A stretch of 53,453 bases of DNA from Rhodoplanes serenus (GCA_945897515.1 CAMDFO010000028.1:1-53453); one strand, 5' to 3'; shown: positions 1-7,409, counted from the stretch's first letter. Numbers and translations: made by a program. The notes: generated from the sequence alone by a model not told the origin.

Positions 1-23
1 CTAACCCGTCCTATTCACGACGG
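1..23 (+). repeat. Left terminal inverted repeat of the IS
   Basis: The sequence matches the inverted copy at 1609-1631 in about 16 of 23 positions, with the shared blocks TAxCCCG and ATTCAYGACGG. It may extend beyond the window start. Confidence 0.65.
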
Positions 24-165
24 TAGCGCGCATTTCGAGGTGTGAAGGAATTTTCCGACGCCGGCCATGACGAGCCGTGGCGCTACCCGCAGCGCTCATC
101 TTGATTTTATTTTCAGCGGTTAAGGGTTGCGGGATGGGTTCAACGGGGCGCATGTGCCCCAGCGC

Positions 166-1506
166 TCACGGTCCGGCGGCGGCGAAGCGGCCAGCGAGGA
201 GTTTGAACGTCGCGCCGTCCGGACAAGCTGTCGGCAGCCAGACGCGGATTCGAGCGGCTCCTTCGACGACGCGCGCAGCGATCTTGATCAGACGCAGGCG
301 CAGTGTGTTGAACTCCGCCCGCGCCCACACCGATCGCTTGGGTGCAGCAGCCCGCAGGGTGTGCAGCAGCCAATAGGCTGCGGTGTGCAAGATCAGGCGC
401 ATCTGGTTGGCGCGTGGATCGCGACACGAAGTGCGATCCGAGGCGAGCTGCGCCTTGTGCAGCTTTATGAAGTTCTCTGCCTGGCCGCGTGCGCAGTAGA
501 CGGTCTCGTAAAGATATTTGGCCGATCCCCGCAGCGAGGTGACAATGTAACGGATGTCGAGGCCGAGCGTCGTCGCCTCGATGCGGGCGACCATGCGGCG
601 CTGTGTCCCCCAGCTTTTGGCGCCGTAGCGCAGTGCCTTCCAGGTGCGCCGCTTGTCGGCCCCGGTTATCGCACGCCGCACACACAGTTCATCGGCGATG
701 GGCCGCACCATGGCATGAAGCACCGGGTTGCCGCCGAACCCGAAAATATAATCAACACCGTTGGATTCGCACCAATCCATCGCTTCCGACCGGCCGTAAT
801 GGCTGTCGCCGCGCACCAGGATGTGCACCTTGGACCAGTGCCGCCGAATGCGCGCGATGACATGCTTGAGGATGGTGCGCACTTCCACCCCGGTCGGGGT
901 CTTGCCCTCGCGCAGGATCACCGCCACCGGCTTGCCGCTGCTGCCTTCGTAGATATGGATGGGCAGAAAGCAGCGCTCATCGTAGTGAGCGTTGAACAGG
1001 GAGAGCTGCTGCTTGCCATGAACCGCATCGAACGTGTCGTCGACGTCGAGGATGATCGAGGCCGGCACCCGCCTCCAGCTAGCGCAGAACAGGTCCACCA
1101 TCGCGCCCATCATCCGCGCTATCTCGGTCCGGCTCGGCGCGTTCTCCAGCCGTGACATCGTTGGCTGCGAGCACAATGGCTCGCCGCTCTCAGGGGGCCG
1201 ACCGAGCGCCATCTTGAACACCGGATCATAGCGCAGCGTCGTGCAGTCGTTGCTGTCCTCGTATCCCGCCGCAATCGCAAACATCCGCAGCCGCAGCATC
1301 TCCACCAACGTGTGGTCGATCCGGGTTGGGTCGCGGTGATCGGTCAAACACGCCGCCAATCGTGTCGCGATGCTCAACCGCTGCTCGACACCGCGCAGCA
1401 GTAGCACGCCGGCGTCGGACGACAGCATGCCGCCGTCAAACGCGATGCACACCTTCTTGCGCGCGACCGCTGGCACGTCGAAAGGTAGAAGATTATCCTG
1501 CTGCAT
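166..1506 (-). CDS. IS1380-family transposase
   Basis: A DDE transposase of 446 residues that would cut and rejoin DNA at the element's terminal repeats. The catalytic pattern is visible: the LDVDD stretch at residues 153-157, Asp234 in VRGDSHYG, and Glu344. The IS4-superfamily signature Y-(2)-R-(3)-E-(6)-K is intact at Tyr337, Arg340, Glu344 and Lys351. Length is normal for the family and there is no frameshift, so the enzyme looks functional. The start ATG at 1506 has a GAGGAG box about 13 bases upstream. Family assignment is from recall of IS1380 proteins; an IS4-related assignment to another branch is less likely. Confidence 0.9.
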   Translation of the reverse strand: MQQDNLLPFDVPAVARKKVCIAFDGGMLSSDAGVLLLRGVEQRLSIATRLAACLTDHRDPTRIDHTLVEMLRLRMFAIAAGYEDSNDCTTLRYDPVFKMALGRPPESGEPLCSQPTMSRLENAPSRTEIARMMGAMVDLFCASWRRVPASIILDVDDTFDAVHGKQQLSLFNAHYDERCFLPIHIYEGSSGKPVAVILREGKTPTGVEVRTILKHVIARIRRHWSKVHILVRGDSHYGRSEAMDWCESNGVDYIFGFGGNPVLHAMVRPIADELCVRRAITGADKRRTWKALRYGAKSWGTQRRMVARIEATTLGLDIRYIVTSLRGSAKYLYETVYCARGQAENFIKLHKAQLASDRTSCRDPRANQMRLILHTAAYWLLHTLRAAAPKRSVWARAEFNTLRLRLIKIAARVVEGAARIRVWLPTACPDGATFKLLAGRFAAAGP

Positions 1507-1608
1507 GACGGGTGTGGCGCTCCTCGATCGCTGTTTGATCAGGCTTCAGCACCAGAATCATGCGGTGAATCGCGGCTTCCCGCTACATCCGTCACTCAAA
1601 ATAACCTG

Positions 1609-1631
1609 CCGTCATGAATTATTCGGGCTAA
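1609..1631 (-). repeat. Right terminal inverted repeat of the IS
   Basis: Inverted copy of the repeat at 1-23. It ends immediately before the stop codon (1633-1635) of the cytochrome gene, which reads toward the element. Confidence 0.65.
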
Positions 1632-1632
1632 A

Positions 1633-1968
1633 CTATCGAGCGGCCGCGGGTTCAAGCGACTTCAGATAAGCGATCACTTCACCGATCTGCGCAGGGTGAA
1701 GCTTAAACTCCGGCATGTCGCCGTGGCCGGTGGATATGCCTTCAGCCAATGCTTCTTCCAGGTTCTCGACTGGATACTTGAGATGCAGCGTGCGAAATGG
1801 CGGAGCCTTGTCATTTGGGCTTTCGCCTGTCATCTCGACGGCATGGCAGCTCGCGCAATTTTCGCGAATGAAAGCATGTCCCTTCTGAGTTTGGGATACT
1901 TCCGCCTCGCCCGCGCCGACGCACCCGAGCAGTACCGCAGCACCTACAACCTTGTTCAAGATTCTCAT
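1633..1968 (-). CDS. Small monohaem c-type cytochrome
   Basis: A periplasmic electron carrier of 111 residues. The N-terminus is a signal peptide (MRILNKVV followed by a hydrophobic run ending near GAGEA, about residue 22). The haem site is C38-A-S-C41-H42 and Met85 in GHGDMPEF is the likely sixth ligand, as in class I cytochromes. I chose ATG 1968 because it places the signal peptide at the N-terminus and because it overlaps the upstream stop as ATGA; there is no independent ribosome site, so translation is probably coupled to the zinc-ribbon gene. The IS end lies two bases beyond the stop, so the last residues may have been altered by the insertion. The redox partner is unknown. Confidence 0.8.
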   Translation of the reverse strand: MRILNKVVGAAVLLGCVGAGEAEVSQTQKGHAFIRENCASCHAVEMTGESPNDKAPPFRTLHLKYPVENLEEALAEGISTGHGDMPEFKLHPAQIGEVIAYLKSLEPAAAR

Positions 1969-2135
1969 TGAAGAATGCGTACCGGAACAGTCGGTAACGT
2001 GGCCGCCTCCATGAAAGCCAGGTGGCAATCCCTGCATTCGTAACTGTTAAGGTCGCTGCGGCCCAATGTGCGGCAGATGGCGCGATTGAGCGCCATTGGC
2101 CAACAACAATTAGGACAGAATGGATTGCGGTTCAT
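1965..2135 (-). CDS. Small zinc-ribbon-like protein
   Basis: A 56-residue protein with two cysteine pairs, C7-P-N-C10 and C34-R-D-C37, spaced as in a rubredoxin- or zinc-ribbon fold. I do not recognise a named family; similar tiny two-pair proteins are common in Bradyrhizobium relatives. The ATG at 2135 has a GAAAGG box about nine bases upstream. The stop overlaps the start of the cytochrome gene (ATGA), so the two are almost certainly one transcript. It may be a metal-binding or redox-sensing accessory, but that is inference. An upstream start at 2189 is possible but has a poor ribosome site. Confidence 0.5.
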   Translation of the reverse strand: MNRNPFCPNCCWPMALNRAICRTLGRSDLNSYECRDCHLAFMEAATLPTVPVRILQ

Positions 2136-2270
2136 GGCCGGTCGCCTTTCCCGCTGCCTCGCCCACGGACACAACCCCGCCGCGACCACAATGGTTCAAA
2201 TTTTCTTTGCGCGCGCGACCGACATGCTCTTACGCCTTCGTAATGCAATTGGCAGAACCTGCATTCGAAG

Positions 2271-2528
2271 ATGTGGGGGTCCGCAAGGACGGAAATTTTC
2301 GGCGGCGGCGGCGTTGCGGCGGTCGCTGCGGCCGTCATGGCCGGGCTTGGCGTTGCCGCATTGGCTCCGCGCATGCTGCAGTTTGGCGCCGTTGACGTAG
2401 GCTCCAAGCTCGGGCTTCCCGACTTGCCGCGCTTGCCAGTTCTGCTTCACACAAAGATCAAGGACGGTCGCCCGCGCGATGCGCTTGCCGCGCTTTCTGC
2501 TGCCTTCAGGAGCGCGGTGCGAGGCTAG
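2271..2528 (+). pseudogene. 3' remnant of a LysR-type transcriptional regulator
   Basis: Only the last 75 or so residues of a LysR regulator are readable in this frame. The recognisable parts are the AGLGVAALAPRM block, DVGSKLGLPDLPRLPVLL, and the terminal ALAALSAAFRSA, which together match the usual end of the effector-binding domain. No helix-turn-helix and no upstream effector domain is present in any plus-strand frame between here and the cytochrome genes. The fragment therefore looks like the tail of a regulator whose front was lost by deletion or rearrangement. Its stop at 2526-2528 faces the aqpS gene, which is on the other strand. Confidence 0.6.
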
Positions 2529-2571
2529 CCAACGCTCCCACTTCGCCTTTCTTGAATTGCATGCGATGCGA

Positions 2572-3249
2572 TCAGGCTGAGAGCTCGCTCTTGGCCGGAA
2601 ACAGGGCGTTCGCCGCGAGCAGGCCCAAAGCCGCGCCCACAAACTGCGCAGCCATGAAGCCAAGAATGCCGGCAGGCGCAATCCCTGCAAACGTATCCGA
2701 CAGAGACCGTGCGATCGTCACGGCAGGATTGGCGAACGAGGTCGAGGCGGTGAACCAATAGGCCGAGGTGATGTAGAGGCCGACCGCATACGGGATGGCA
2801 TCCCGCGCACCACGCAGGCAACAGAAGATCGTCAGCACCAGGCCGAAGGTCGCGATCCCTTCGGCAAGCCATTGTCCGGCCCCCGTGCGCGCCGTTTGTG
2901 ACACTTGCCACAACGGCAAATCGAACATCGCATGCGCCACCAGCACACCTACAATGCCGCCCAGTGTCTGGCTTGCGACGTAGAACGCCGCGTCGCGCCC
3001 GCCCAAATCGCGGCGGATCAGGAACGCGAGCGTCACCGCAGGATTGAAATGCGCGCCCGACACCGGGCCAAGAGCAAGGATCAGCACCACGAGGATCGCG
3101 CCGGTCGGCAGCGTATTGCAGAGCAGCGCCAGCGCACCGTTGCCGCCCGCGAGCTTTGCCGCCATGATTCCGGAGCCAACGATGGCGGCGAGCAAAAACG
3201 CGGTGCCGAGCGCCTCCGCGCCGAGGCGCTGCGCAAGCGTCGGCGTCAT
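2572..3249 (-). CDS. aqpS: Aquaglyceroporin, arsenic-operon type (AqpS-like)
   Basis: A six-helix major intrinsic protein of 225 residues that conducts small neutral solutes. Both half-helix signatures are present: Asn-Pro-Ala at residues 69-71 (HFNPAVTLAF) and at 174-176 (FANPAVTIAR), with the selectivity-filter arginine at about 181. The gene overlaps arsC by four bases and is the last gene of arsR-arsC-aqpS. In Sinorhizobium meliloti the same arrangement has AqpS take the place of an ArsB or Acr3 pump, letting arsenite made by ArsC diffuse out. No arsenite pump is seen in this window, which fits that model. The arsenite role is inferred from context, not from the protein alone. Confidence 0.88.
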   Translation of the reverse strand: MTPTLAQRLGAEALGTAFLLAAIVGSGIMAAKLAGGNGALALLCNTLPTGAILVVLILALGPVSGAHFNPAVTLAFLIRRDLGGRDAAFYVASQTLGGIVGVLVAHAMFDLPLWQVSQTARTGAGQWLAEGIATFGLVLTIFCCLRGARDAIPYAVGLYITSAYWFTASTSFANPAVTIARSLSDTFAGIAPAGILGFMAAQFVGAALGLLAANALFPAKSELSA

Positions 3250-3773
3250 GTCGGCTCCGCCGCCTTGGCGGTTGCGCCTTCCATCTGGCCGATCTCGCGG
3301 AGCCTGTTGCGAAGGCTCAGCTGATCGAGGCTGCGGATGGGAAGGGACGCGAACACCGAGATGCGTTGATGGAGCATCCGATAGGCGTCGCGGAACGCCA
3401 GTATGATTTCAGCGGGAGTGCCGTTCGCCTCGGCAGGGTCGGGCACACCCCAATGCGCCGTCATGGGCTGACCGGGCCATACTGGGCAGGCCTCGGCTGC
3501 GGCGCTGTCGCAGACCGTAAACACAAAATCGAACCGCGGCGCGCCGGGCTCGGTGAATTCACCCCAAGACTTCGAGCGATAGCCTGTGGTGTCGTAACCA
3601 AGCTCGTTGAGCAGGGCGACGGCATTCGGATTGACCCGGCCTTTCGGCTGGCTTCCGGCGCTATAGGCGTGGAAGCGCCCTGCGCCGATCCTGTTCAGGA
3701 TCGCTTCGCCGATGATCGAGCGCGCGGAGTTTCCGGTGCAAAGAAACAGAACGTTGAAGGGAGTCTCAGGCAT
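3246..3773 (-). CDS. arsC: Arsenate reductase, low-molecular-weight phosphatase fold
   Basis: This enzyme reduces arsenate to arsenite in the cytoplasm, usually with thioredoxin as electron donor. The phosphatase loop C12-TGNSA-R18 is intact. A second cysteine pair at about residues 88 and 95 (VCDSAAAEACP) has the same seven-residue spacing as the redox cysteines of Staphylococcus ArsC. The Asp-Pro of the general acid loop is seen in WGVPDPAE. At 175 residues it carries the C-terminal extension common in proteobacterial members. It overlaps arsR at its start (3766-3773) and aqpS at its end (ATGA). Confidence 0.92.
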   Translation of the reverse strand: MPETPFNVLFLCTGNSARSIIGEAILNRIGAGRFHAYSAGSQPKGRVNPNAVALLNELGYDTTGYRSKSWGEFTEPGAPRFDFVFTVCDSAAAEACPVWPGQPMTAHWGVPDPAEANGTPAEIILAFRDAYRMLHQRISVFASLPIRSLDQLSLRNRLREIGQMEGATAKAAEPT

Positions 3774-4125
3774 GGACGCGTTTCCTTGTTTTCGCAGGGC
3801 TGCAGCACGGATCGGCCAGCACCGGAGCGCAGATTTCCGGGCGGCCGGCGCAGCAATCCTTCATAAGAAACGCGATCAGGCCGCGAAGCCCCGCGTAGTT
3901 GGCGGTGTAGATGATAGACCGCGCCTCGCGCCGCGCTTCGATCAATCCCGCGCGCTCCAACTCCTTCAGATGAAACGACACGTTGGAGGCGGAAACCTTG
4001 GCGGCCTCCGCAACCGAGCCTGCGGGAAGGCCATCCGGTCCTTCGCGCACAAGGAGGCGCACGATTCCAAGCCGGGTTTCCTGCGATAGAGCCGCGAAGG
4101 CTTCGAGGGCTTGACTCTGTTTCAT
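3766..4125 (-). CDS. arsR: ArsR-family arsenite-responsive repressor
   Basis: A 119-residue winged-helix repressor whose recognition helix lies around residues 40-60 (EAAKVSASNVSFHLKELERAG). The classical ELCVCDL metal site is absent. Instead there is a C-terminal cysteine set at 91, 92 and 99, with a further pair at 107-108. The CC-x6-C pattern resembles the C95/C96/C102 arsenite site of Acidithiobacillus ferrooxidans ArsR, so the sensor site has probably evolved in the C-terminal arm. It is the first gene of the arsR-arsC-aqpS operon and would bind the palindrome just upstream of its own start, repressing both this operon and the divergent DUF6428 gene. Confidence 0.92.
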   Translation of the reverse strand: MKQSQALEAFAALSQETRLGIVRLLVREGPDGLPAGSVAEAAKVSASNVSFHLKELERAGLIEARREARSIIYTANYAGLRGLIAFLMKDCCAGRPEICAPVLADPCCSPAKTRKRVHA

Positions 4126-4127
4126 AT

Positions 4128-4159
4128 TTCAATAATCCTTGAACTATAGAATCATTGAA
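4128..4159. promoter_or_regulatory. Likely ArsR operator in a divergent promoter
   Basis: The half sites TTCAATAAT (4128-4136) and ATCATTGAA (4151-4159) form an inverted repeat matching in eight of nine positions. They fill most of the 49-base gap between arsR and the DUF6428 gene. The AT-rich, TTGAA-centred form fits ArsR-family operators. A repressor bound here would cover both promoters. Confidence 0.65.
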
Positions 4160-4174
4160 GCAGGAGTACATCAC

Positions 4175-4723
4175 ATGCAGCCCCAAGGCCAGAGCTTTTT
4201 GCAGCCAGCCGCACCGATCCTGTTTCCGGGAGAGATTTCAGCGGCGGAGTTGCTTGCCACGCTGTCCGAGCACAAGGGCAAGACGCTGATCTTTGCTTAC
4301 GAGGGTAACGACGTGCAGGCGGGCTATCACGTGACGGAAGTGAAGACAGCGGCCTTCCAGGCGCTCGACTGCGGCGCCAACTACGAAAGCTGGCACGAGA
4401 CCTTCATCCAGCTTTGGGACATTCCGCAGGAGGATAACCGCCGCTTCATGCCCGTGTCGAAATTCCTCGCGATCATCGGCAAGGTCGCCGAGAAGGTCCC
4501 GCTCGATAGCAACGCCAAGGTGACGTTCGAGGTCAGCGACGGCAAGCGGGCGATGGCGCTCTACCGGGCCTCGTCCGTCGCCATCGACGGTGACGTGATC
4601 CGCGTCGAACTCACACAGCGCCCCGCAAGCTGCAAGCCGCGCGACCGCTGGCTTGAGGCGCAGCAGGCTGAACAGGTTTCGTGCTGCAAGCCAAGCGCGT
4701 CCAAACAGCCCTGTTGCGGATGA
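4175..4723 (+). CDS. DUF6428 family protein of arsenic loci
   Basis: A soluble cytoplasmic protein of 182 residues with no signal peptide. Proteins of this family recur next to arsR in alphaproteobacteria, but I know of no established function. The body, about 145 residues, looks globular, and the last 30 residues carry a cysteine-rich tail (SCKPR, SCCKP, PCCG) that could bind trivalent arsenic. I chose ATG 4175 because it has CAGGAG nine bases upstream; an in-frame ATG at 4139 lies within the operator. It is divergent from arsR with a shared operator, so it should be induced by arsenite. A role as arsenic chaperone or buffer is a guess. Confidence 0.8.
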   Translation: MQPQGQSFLQPAAPILFPGEISAAELLATLSEHKGKTLIFAYEGNDVQAGYHVTEVKTAAFQALDCGANYESWHETFIQLWDIPQEDNRRFMPVSKFLAIIGKVAEKVPLDSNAKVTFEVSDGKRAMALYRASSVAIDGDVIRVELTQRPASCKPRDRWLEAQQAEQVSCCKPSASKQPCCG

Positions 4724-4760
4724 ATGATGCAAGGCCGCTCGCTTCGGATGAAACGGCGCT

Positions 4761-5999
4761 TCAGCGTGCGTGAGCAGGCAACGCGGGCCGCAACGCCAAC
4801 ACCAGTGGCACCGTGAGCAGGCACACGCAAGCCACCACGATCAGCGCCGTCTCCACGCCCACCGCATCGCCGAGAAAGCCGTAGAGTGCCGGTGCGAACG
4901 CGCCGGAGCCAATGGTCGCCGTGTAGTACACGCTGAAAGCCCGCGCCCGTTTTGCGGGCTCGACCAGTTCCGGAACCGATCCGGCCAGCACCGACGACGT
5001 GCCGTTGAGCGCGATGCCGAGAATCGGAAGCAGCAGCAGCGCAGCCTCCAGCGGCAGCGGCAACATCGCAAGGATGCCGACTGTCGTCAGGCCTTCGGTC
5101 ATGCAGGTGGTCGCGATCACGCCGACGCGTGCGCCGATAAACGCGCAAACCAGCTTGCCCGCGGCGCCGCCGGCGAACACCAACGTCAGCGCCAGGCCGA
5201 CGGTCGGCAGACTGGCGCCCTTCGCGATCAGCACGAACGGTAGGAAGGTCAGAAACGCCATGCGCGTCGCGCTGTCGACCACGCCGATCGAGAGCAGCAC
5301 GGGAAAACCGAAGCGGCTCAGCCGCCCGCCGGTCGCCATCGGCTCCGCTTCAGGTATTGCCGCGGCCGCCACCGGAGCGCTCGCATGATCCTCGGGGAAA
5401 CGCGGCACCAACAGGAAGATCGCAGCGGCAGCGACGAGACCGCAGGCGCCGAGAATGGCCAGCGTCGGCTGCCACGGCAGCACCACCAGCAGGATCGAAG
5501 CCAGCGCCGGCAGCGTCATCTTGCCGATGTCGCCGGCGAAATTGTAGGTGCCAAGCGCCTTGAGCGAGCGCGGTCCGGCGTATGCGCGGGCCACCAAGGC
5601 GGAGGCCAGCGGATGCTGAACGCTGGCACCGACGCCGCCGATCAGCAGCGCGGCAATCAGCGTGACGAAGCCGACGCTCGCGCCGGCCAGCATGTAGCCG
5701 ACCCCTGCGAGCGCCGTGCCGGCGGCGAGCACCAGCGCAACGCCGAGCCGCTCCGACAGGATCCCGGACGGGATTTGCAGCACTGCCAGGGTGCCGGCGT
5801 AACACGTGCGGAGAATGCCGAGCGCCGCGTAGCCCAGGCCGAACTCAGCCTGCCAAATCGGTAGCATCACATAGATCAGGTCGGTGTAGCCGTCGTGCAG
5901 CGCATGCGCGCCGCTGGCGACGCCGATGGCGCGGCGCTCCTGCGCCTTGGTGGCGACCGCACCGGCCGGCGGAGCGGCGGGGTCGGCCGCGTCCGTCAT
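4761..5999 (-). CDS. MFS transporter, fosmidomycin-resistance-like
   Basis: A major facilitator of 412 residues with about twelve membrane spans and a central cytoplasmic loop rich in Ala and Pro (near residues 205-230). The N-terminal half (HALHDGYTDLIYVMLPIWQAEF) resembles the Fsr/fosmidomycin-resistance group. The ATG at 5999 overlaps the upstream MaoC stop (ATGA), which fixes the start. It is the last gene of a three-gene operon with two MaoC proteins. It probably exports a small organic molecule; whether that is a drug or a product of the MaoC enzymes is unknown. It converges with the DUF6428 gene with a gap of 37 bases and no strong terminator. Confidence 0.82.
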   Translation of the reverse strand: MTDAADPAAPPAGAVATKAQERRAIGVASGAHALHDGYTDLIYVMLPIWQAEFGLGYAALGILRTCYAGTLAVLQIPSGILSERLGVALVLAAGTALAGVGYMLAGASVGFVTLIAALLIGGVGASVQHPLASALVARAYAGPRSLKALGTYNFAGDIGKMTLPALASILLVVLPWQPTLAILGACGLVAAAAIFLLVPRFPEDHASAPVAAAAIPEAEPMATGGRLSRFGFPVLLSIGVVDSATRMAFLTFLPFVLIAKGASLPTVGLALTLVFAGGAAGKLVCAFIGARVGVIATTCMTEGLTTVGILAMLPLPLEAALLLLPILGIALNGTSSVLAGSVPELVEPAKRARAFSVYYTATIGSGAFAPALYGFLGDAVGVETALIVVACVCLLTVPLVLALRPALPAHAR

Positions 6000-6475
6000 G
6001 GCCTGGCCCGGCGCTCGACGAATGCGACGCTGATGAACGAAATCACGGGCTCGCCCTTCTGGTTCACGCCGGTGTTGCGGATCGACATCAGACCCCAACC
6101 GGGCCGGCTGTTGGAAGTGCGGGTTTCGACCACCTCCATTGCATAAGTGATGGTGTCGCCGACATAGACCGGCTTGAGCCATTTCAACTCGCGAAAACCG
6201 GGCGACGGCCCGAGCGCCGCGACCGGCTCGCCCCGCGCCCGCCGAGCGTCGTCCTCACGGCGCTGATAGTCGACCATCAGCCGCATCCACGCCGCCGCGG
6301 TGTGCCAGCCCGATGCGCACAGCGCGCCGAAATGCGAGCGCGCCGCCGCCACCTCGTCCATATGGAAGGCCTGCGGATCGAAGCGGCCGGCGAACGCCTT
6401 GATCTCGTCGGCCGCGAAGGTGTGCGAGCCGACCGGGAATATCTCGCCGACCTGGATGTCCTCGAAGAACTTCAT
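5996..6475 (-). CDS. MaoC-family (R)-hydratase-like protein (second of pair)
   Basis: A single hot-dog domain of 159 residues. The catalytic Asp and His of (R)-specific enoyl hydratases are seen in RFDPQAFHMDE (around residues 30-40). Members hydrate trans-2-enoyl-CoA or related unsaturated acyl thioesters. ATG 6475 is fixed by its ATGA overlap with the preceding MaoC gene, and MKFFEDIQVGE is a typical family start. The two MaoC proteins are paralogues and may pair as a heterodimer, as in some actinobacterial and archaeal enzymes; that is inference. Confidence 0.85.
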   Translation of the reverse strand: MKFFEDIQVGEIFPVGSHTFAADEIKAFAGRFDPQAFHMDEVAAARSHFGALCASGWHTAAAWMRLMVDYQRREDDARRARGEPVAALGPSPGFRELKWLKPVYVGDTITYAMEVVETRTSNSRPGWGLMSIRNTGVNQKGEPVISFISVAFVERRARP

Positions 6476-6930
6476 GCGGCACCCGCGGCGCGCCGGCCCA
6501 TCATCAGCGACGTGGTCAAGGTCATCGCGACGGCGCCCGAGGCGTTGCGCAGCTCGAACAGGAATTTGACGAAGCCCATGTCCGGCCGGCTCCTGGACGC
6601 GCGGACCTCCTGCACGGTGGCGCGCAGGATCAACTCGTCGCCGGGGCGGATCGGGAGCAGCCACCGCACCTCATCCACGCCGGGGGCGCCCATCGAGTGC
6701 GAATTGAGCACGAAACCGTCGGTGCACATCCGCATCAGGATGCAGCAGGCGTGCCAGCCCGAGGCGCTCAACCCGCCGAGCATAGTGGCGCGCACCGCTT
6801 CTTCGTCCAGGTGCATCGGCTGCGGATCGAATTCTGCGGCGAACGCCACGATCTCTTCGCGGGTCACAAGCCGCGGTCCGTGTTCGAACACACGGCCCGG
6901 CGTAAAGTCTTCCCAATGGAGCTTGGCCAC
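6472..6930 (-). CDS. MaoC-family (R)-hydratase-like protein (first of pair)
   Basis: A single hot-dog domain of 152 residues starting MAKLHWEDFTPGRVFEHG. The active-site Asp and His are in EFDPQPMHLDEEAV (around residues 33-45). It heads an operon of two MaoC genes and an MFS transporter, all linked by ATGA overlaps. The likely reaction is hydration or dehydration of an acyl-CoA substrate, but no CoA ligase, dehydrogenase or transferase is adjacent to define a pathway. Confidence 0.85.
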   Translation of the reverse strand: MAKLHWEDFTPGRVFEHGPRLVTREEIVAFAAEFDPQPMHLDEEAVRATMLGGLSASGWHACCILMRMCTDGFVLNSHSMGAPGVDEVRWLLPIRPGDELILRATVQEVRASRSRPDMGFVKFLFELRNASGAVAMTLTTSLMMGRRAAGAA

Positions 6931-7078
6931 GGATGGGTATCTTTCCGGCAGGAGCCGATCCCTAGACGGCAGGCCCGGCCGCCGTCAACAGCGATCGCCT
7001 CCCGCCCGGCGCAATTCAGACACGTTTTGGCGGTTCTCGTTAGAAGCGACACCGCGCCGCTCGCCGTGAGGAGGATTC

Positions 7079-7372
7079 ATGCTTGGCTTCAAGGATCTGT
7101 TCCAATGGGAACGGTTCATCACACCGTCGATCATCAAGCTGTTCTACTGGCTGGCGGTCGTCATTGCGGCGCTGGTCGCGCTCTGCTGCGCCGCTTCCGC
7201 GGTCGGTGTGATGGCGCTCAATCCGTTTCTCGGATTTGTCATGCTGCTGGGCAGCGTCGTCGGATTCGTCACCGGGGTCATTGTTGCGCGCATTATCGCG
7301 GAGTTCGTGCTGATCGTGTTCCGCATCAACGAGCATCTGGGCGCGATCCGCAACCGCGGCGAGGGCATGTAA
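7079..7372 (+). CDS. DUF4282 small membrane protein
   Basis: A 97-residue inner-membrane protein with two strong hydrophobic segments (about residues 20-45 and 52-80), a short amphipathic N-terminus (MLGFKDLFQWERFITP) and a basic C-terminal tail. The pattern FxWxxFITPxxIKxxYW is the DUF4282 signature as I recall it. Function is unknown. A GAGGA box lies eight bases before the ATG. It stands in front of the GreA/B-like gene but the 37-base gap does not prove an operon. Confidence 0.78.
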   Translation: MLGFKDLFQWERFITPSIIKLFYWLAVVIAALVALCCAASAVGVMALNPFLGFVMLLGSVVGFVTGVIVARIIAEFVLIVFRINEHLGAIRNRGEGM

Positions 7373-7409
7373 CGCGGAACCCCGTCCCGCCGCATGATGT
7401 TGCCACCTC

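Larger units (their letters stand above)
1..1631 (-). mobile_element. IS1380-family insertion sequence
   Basis: A single transposase gene is framed by imperfect inverted repeats at 1-23 and 1609-1631, about 16 of 23 positions matching. The outer ends read CTAACCCG on the left and, inverted, TTAGCCCG on the right; the inner ends share the core ATTCAYGACGG. A length near 1.6 kb fits the family. The left end lies at the very edge of the window, so the true terminus may be a base or two outside and the left target duplication cannot be seen. The right end stops two bases short of the stop codon of the neighbouring cytochrome gene. Confidence 0.8.

Noticed and set aside
127..1155. Long plus-strand open frame over the transposase
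   Set aside because: It is the antisense of a clear DDE transposase and its translation shows no domain.
2132..2407. Minus-strand fragment with FECRFCQLHYEG, a possible zinc-ribbon piece
   Set aside because: It overlaps the LysR remnant and the zinc-ribbon gene start, has no convincing ribosome site, and only one cysteine pair is present.
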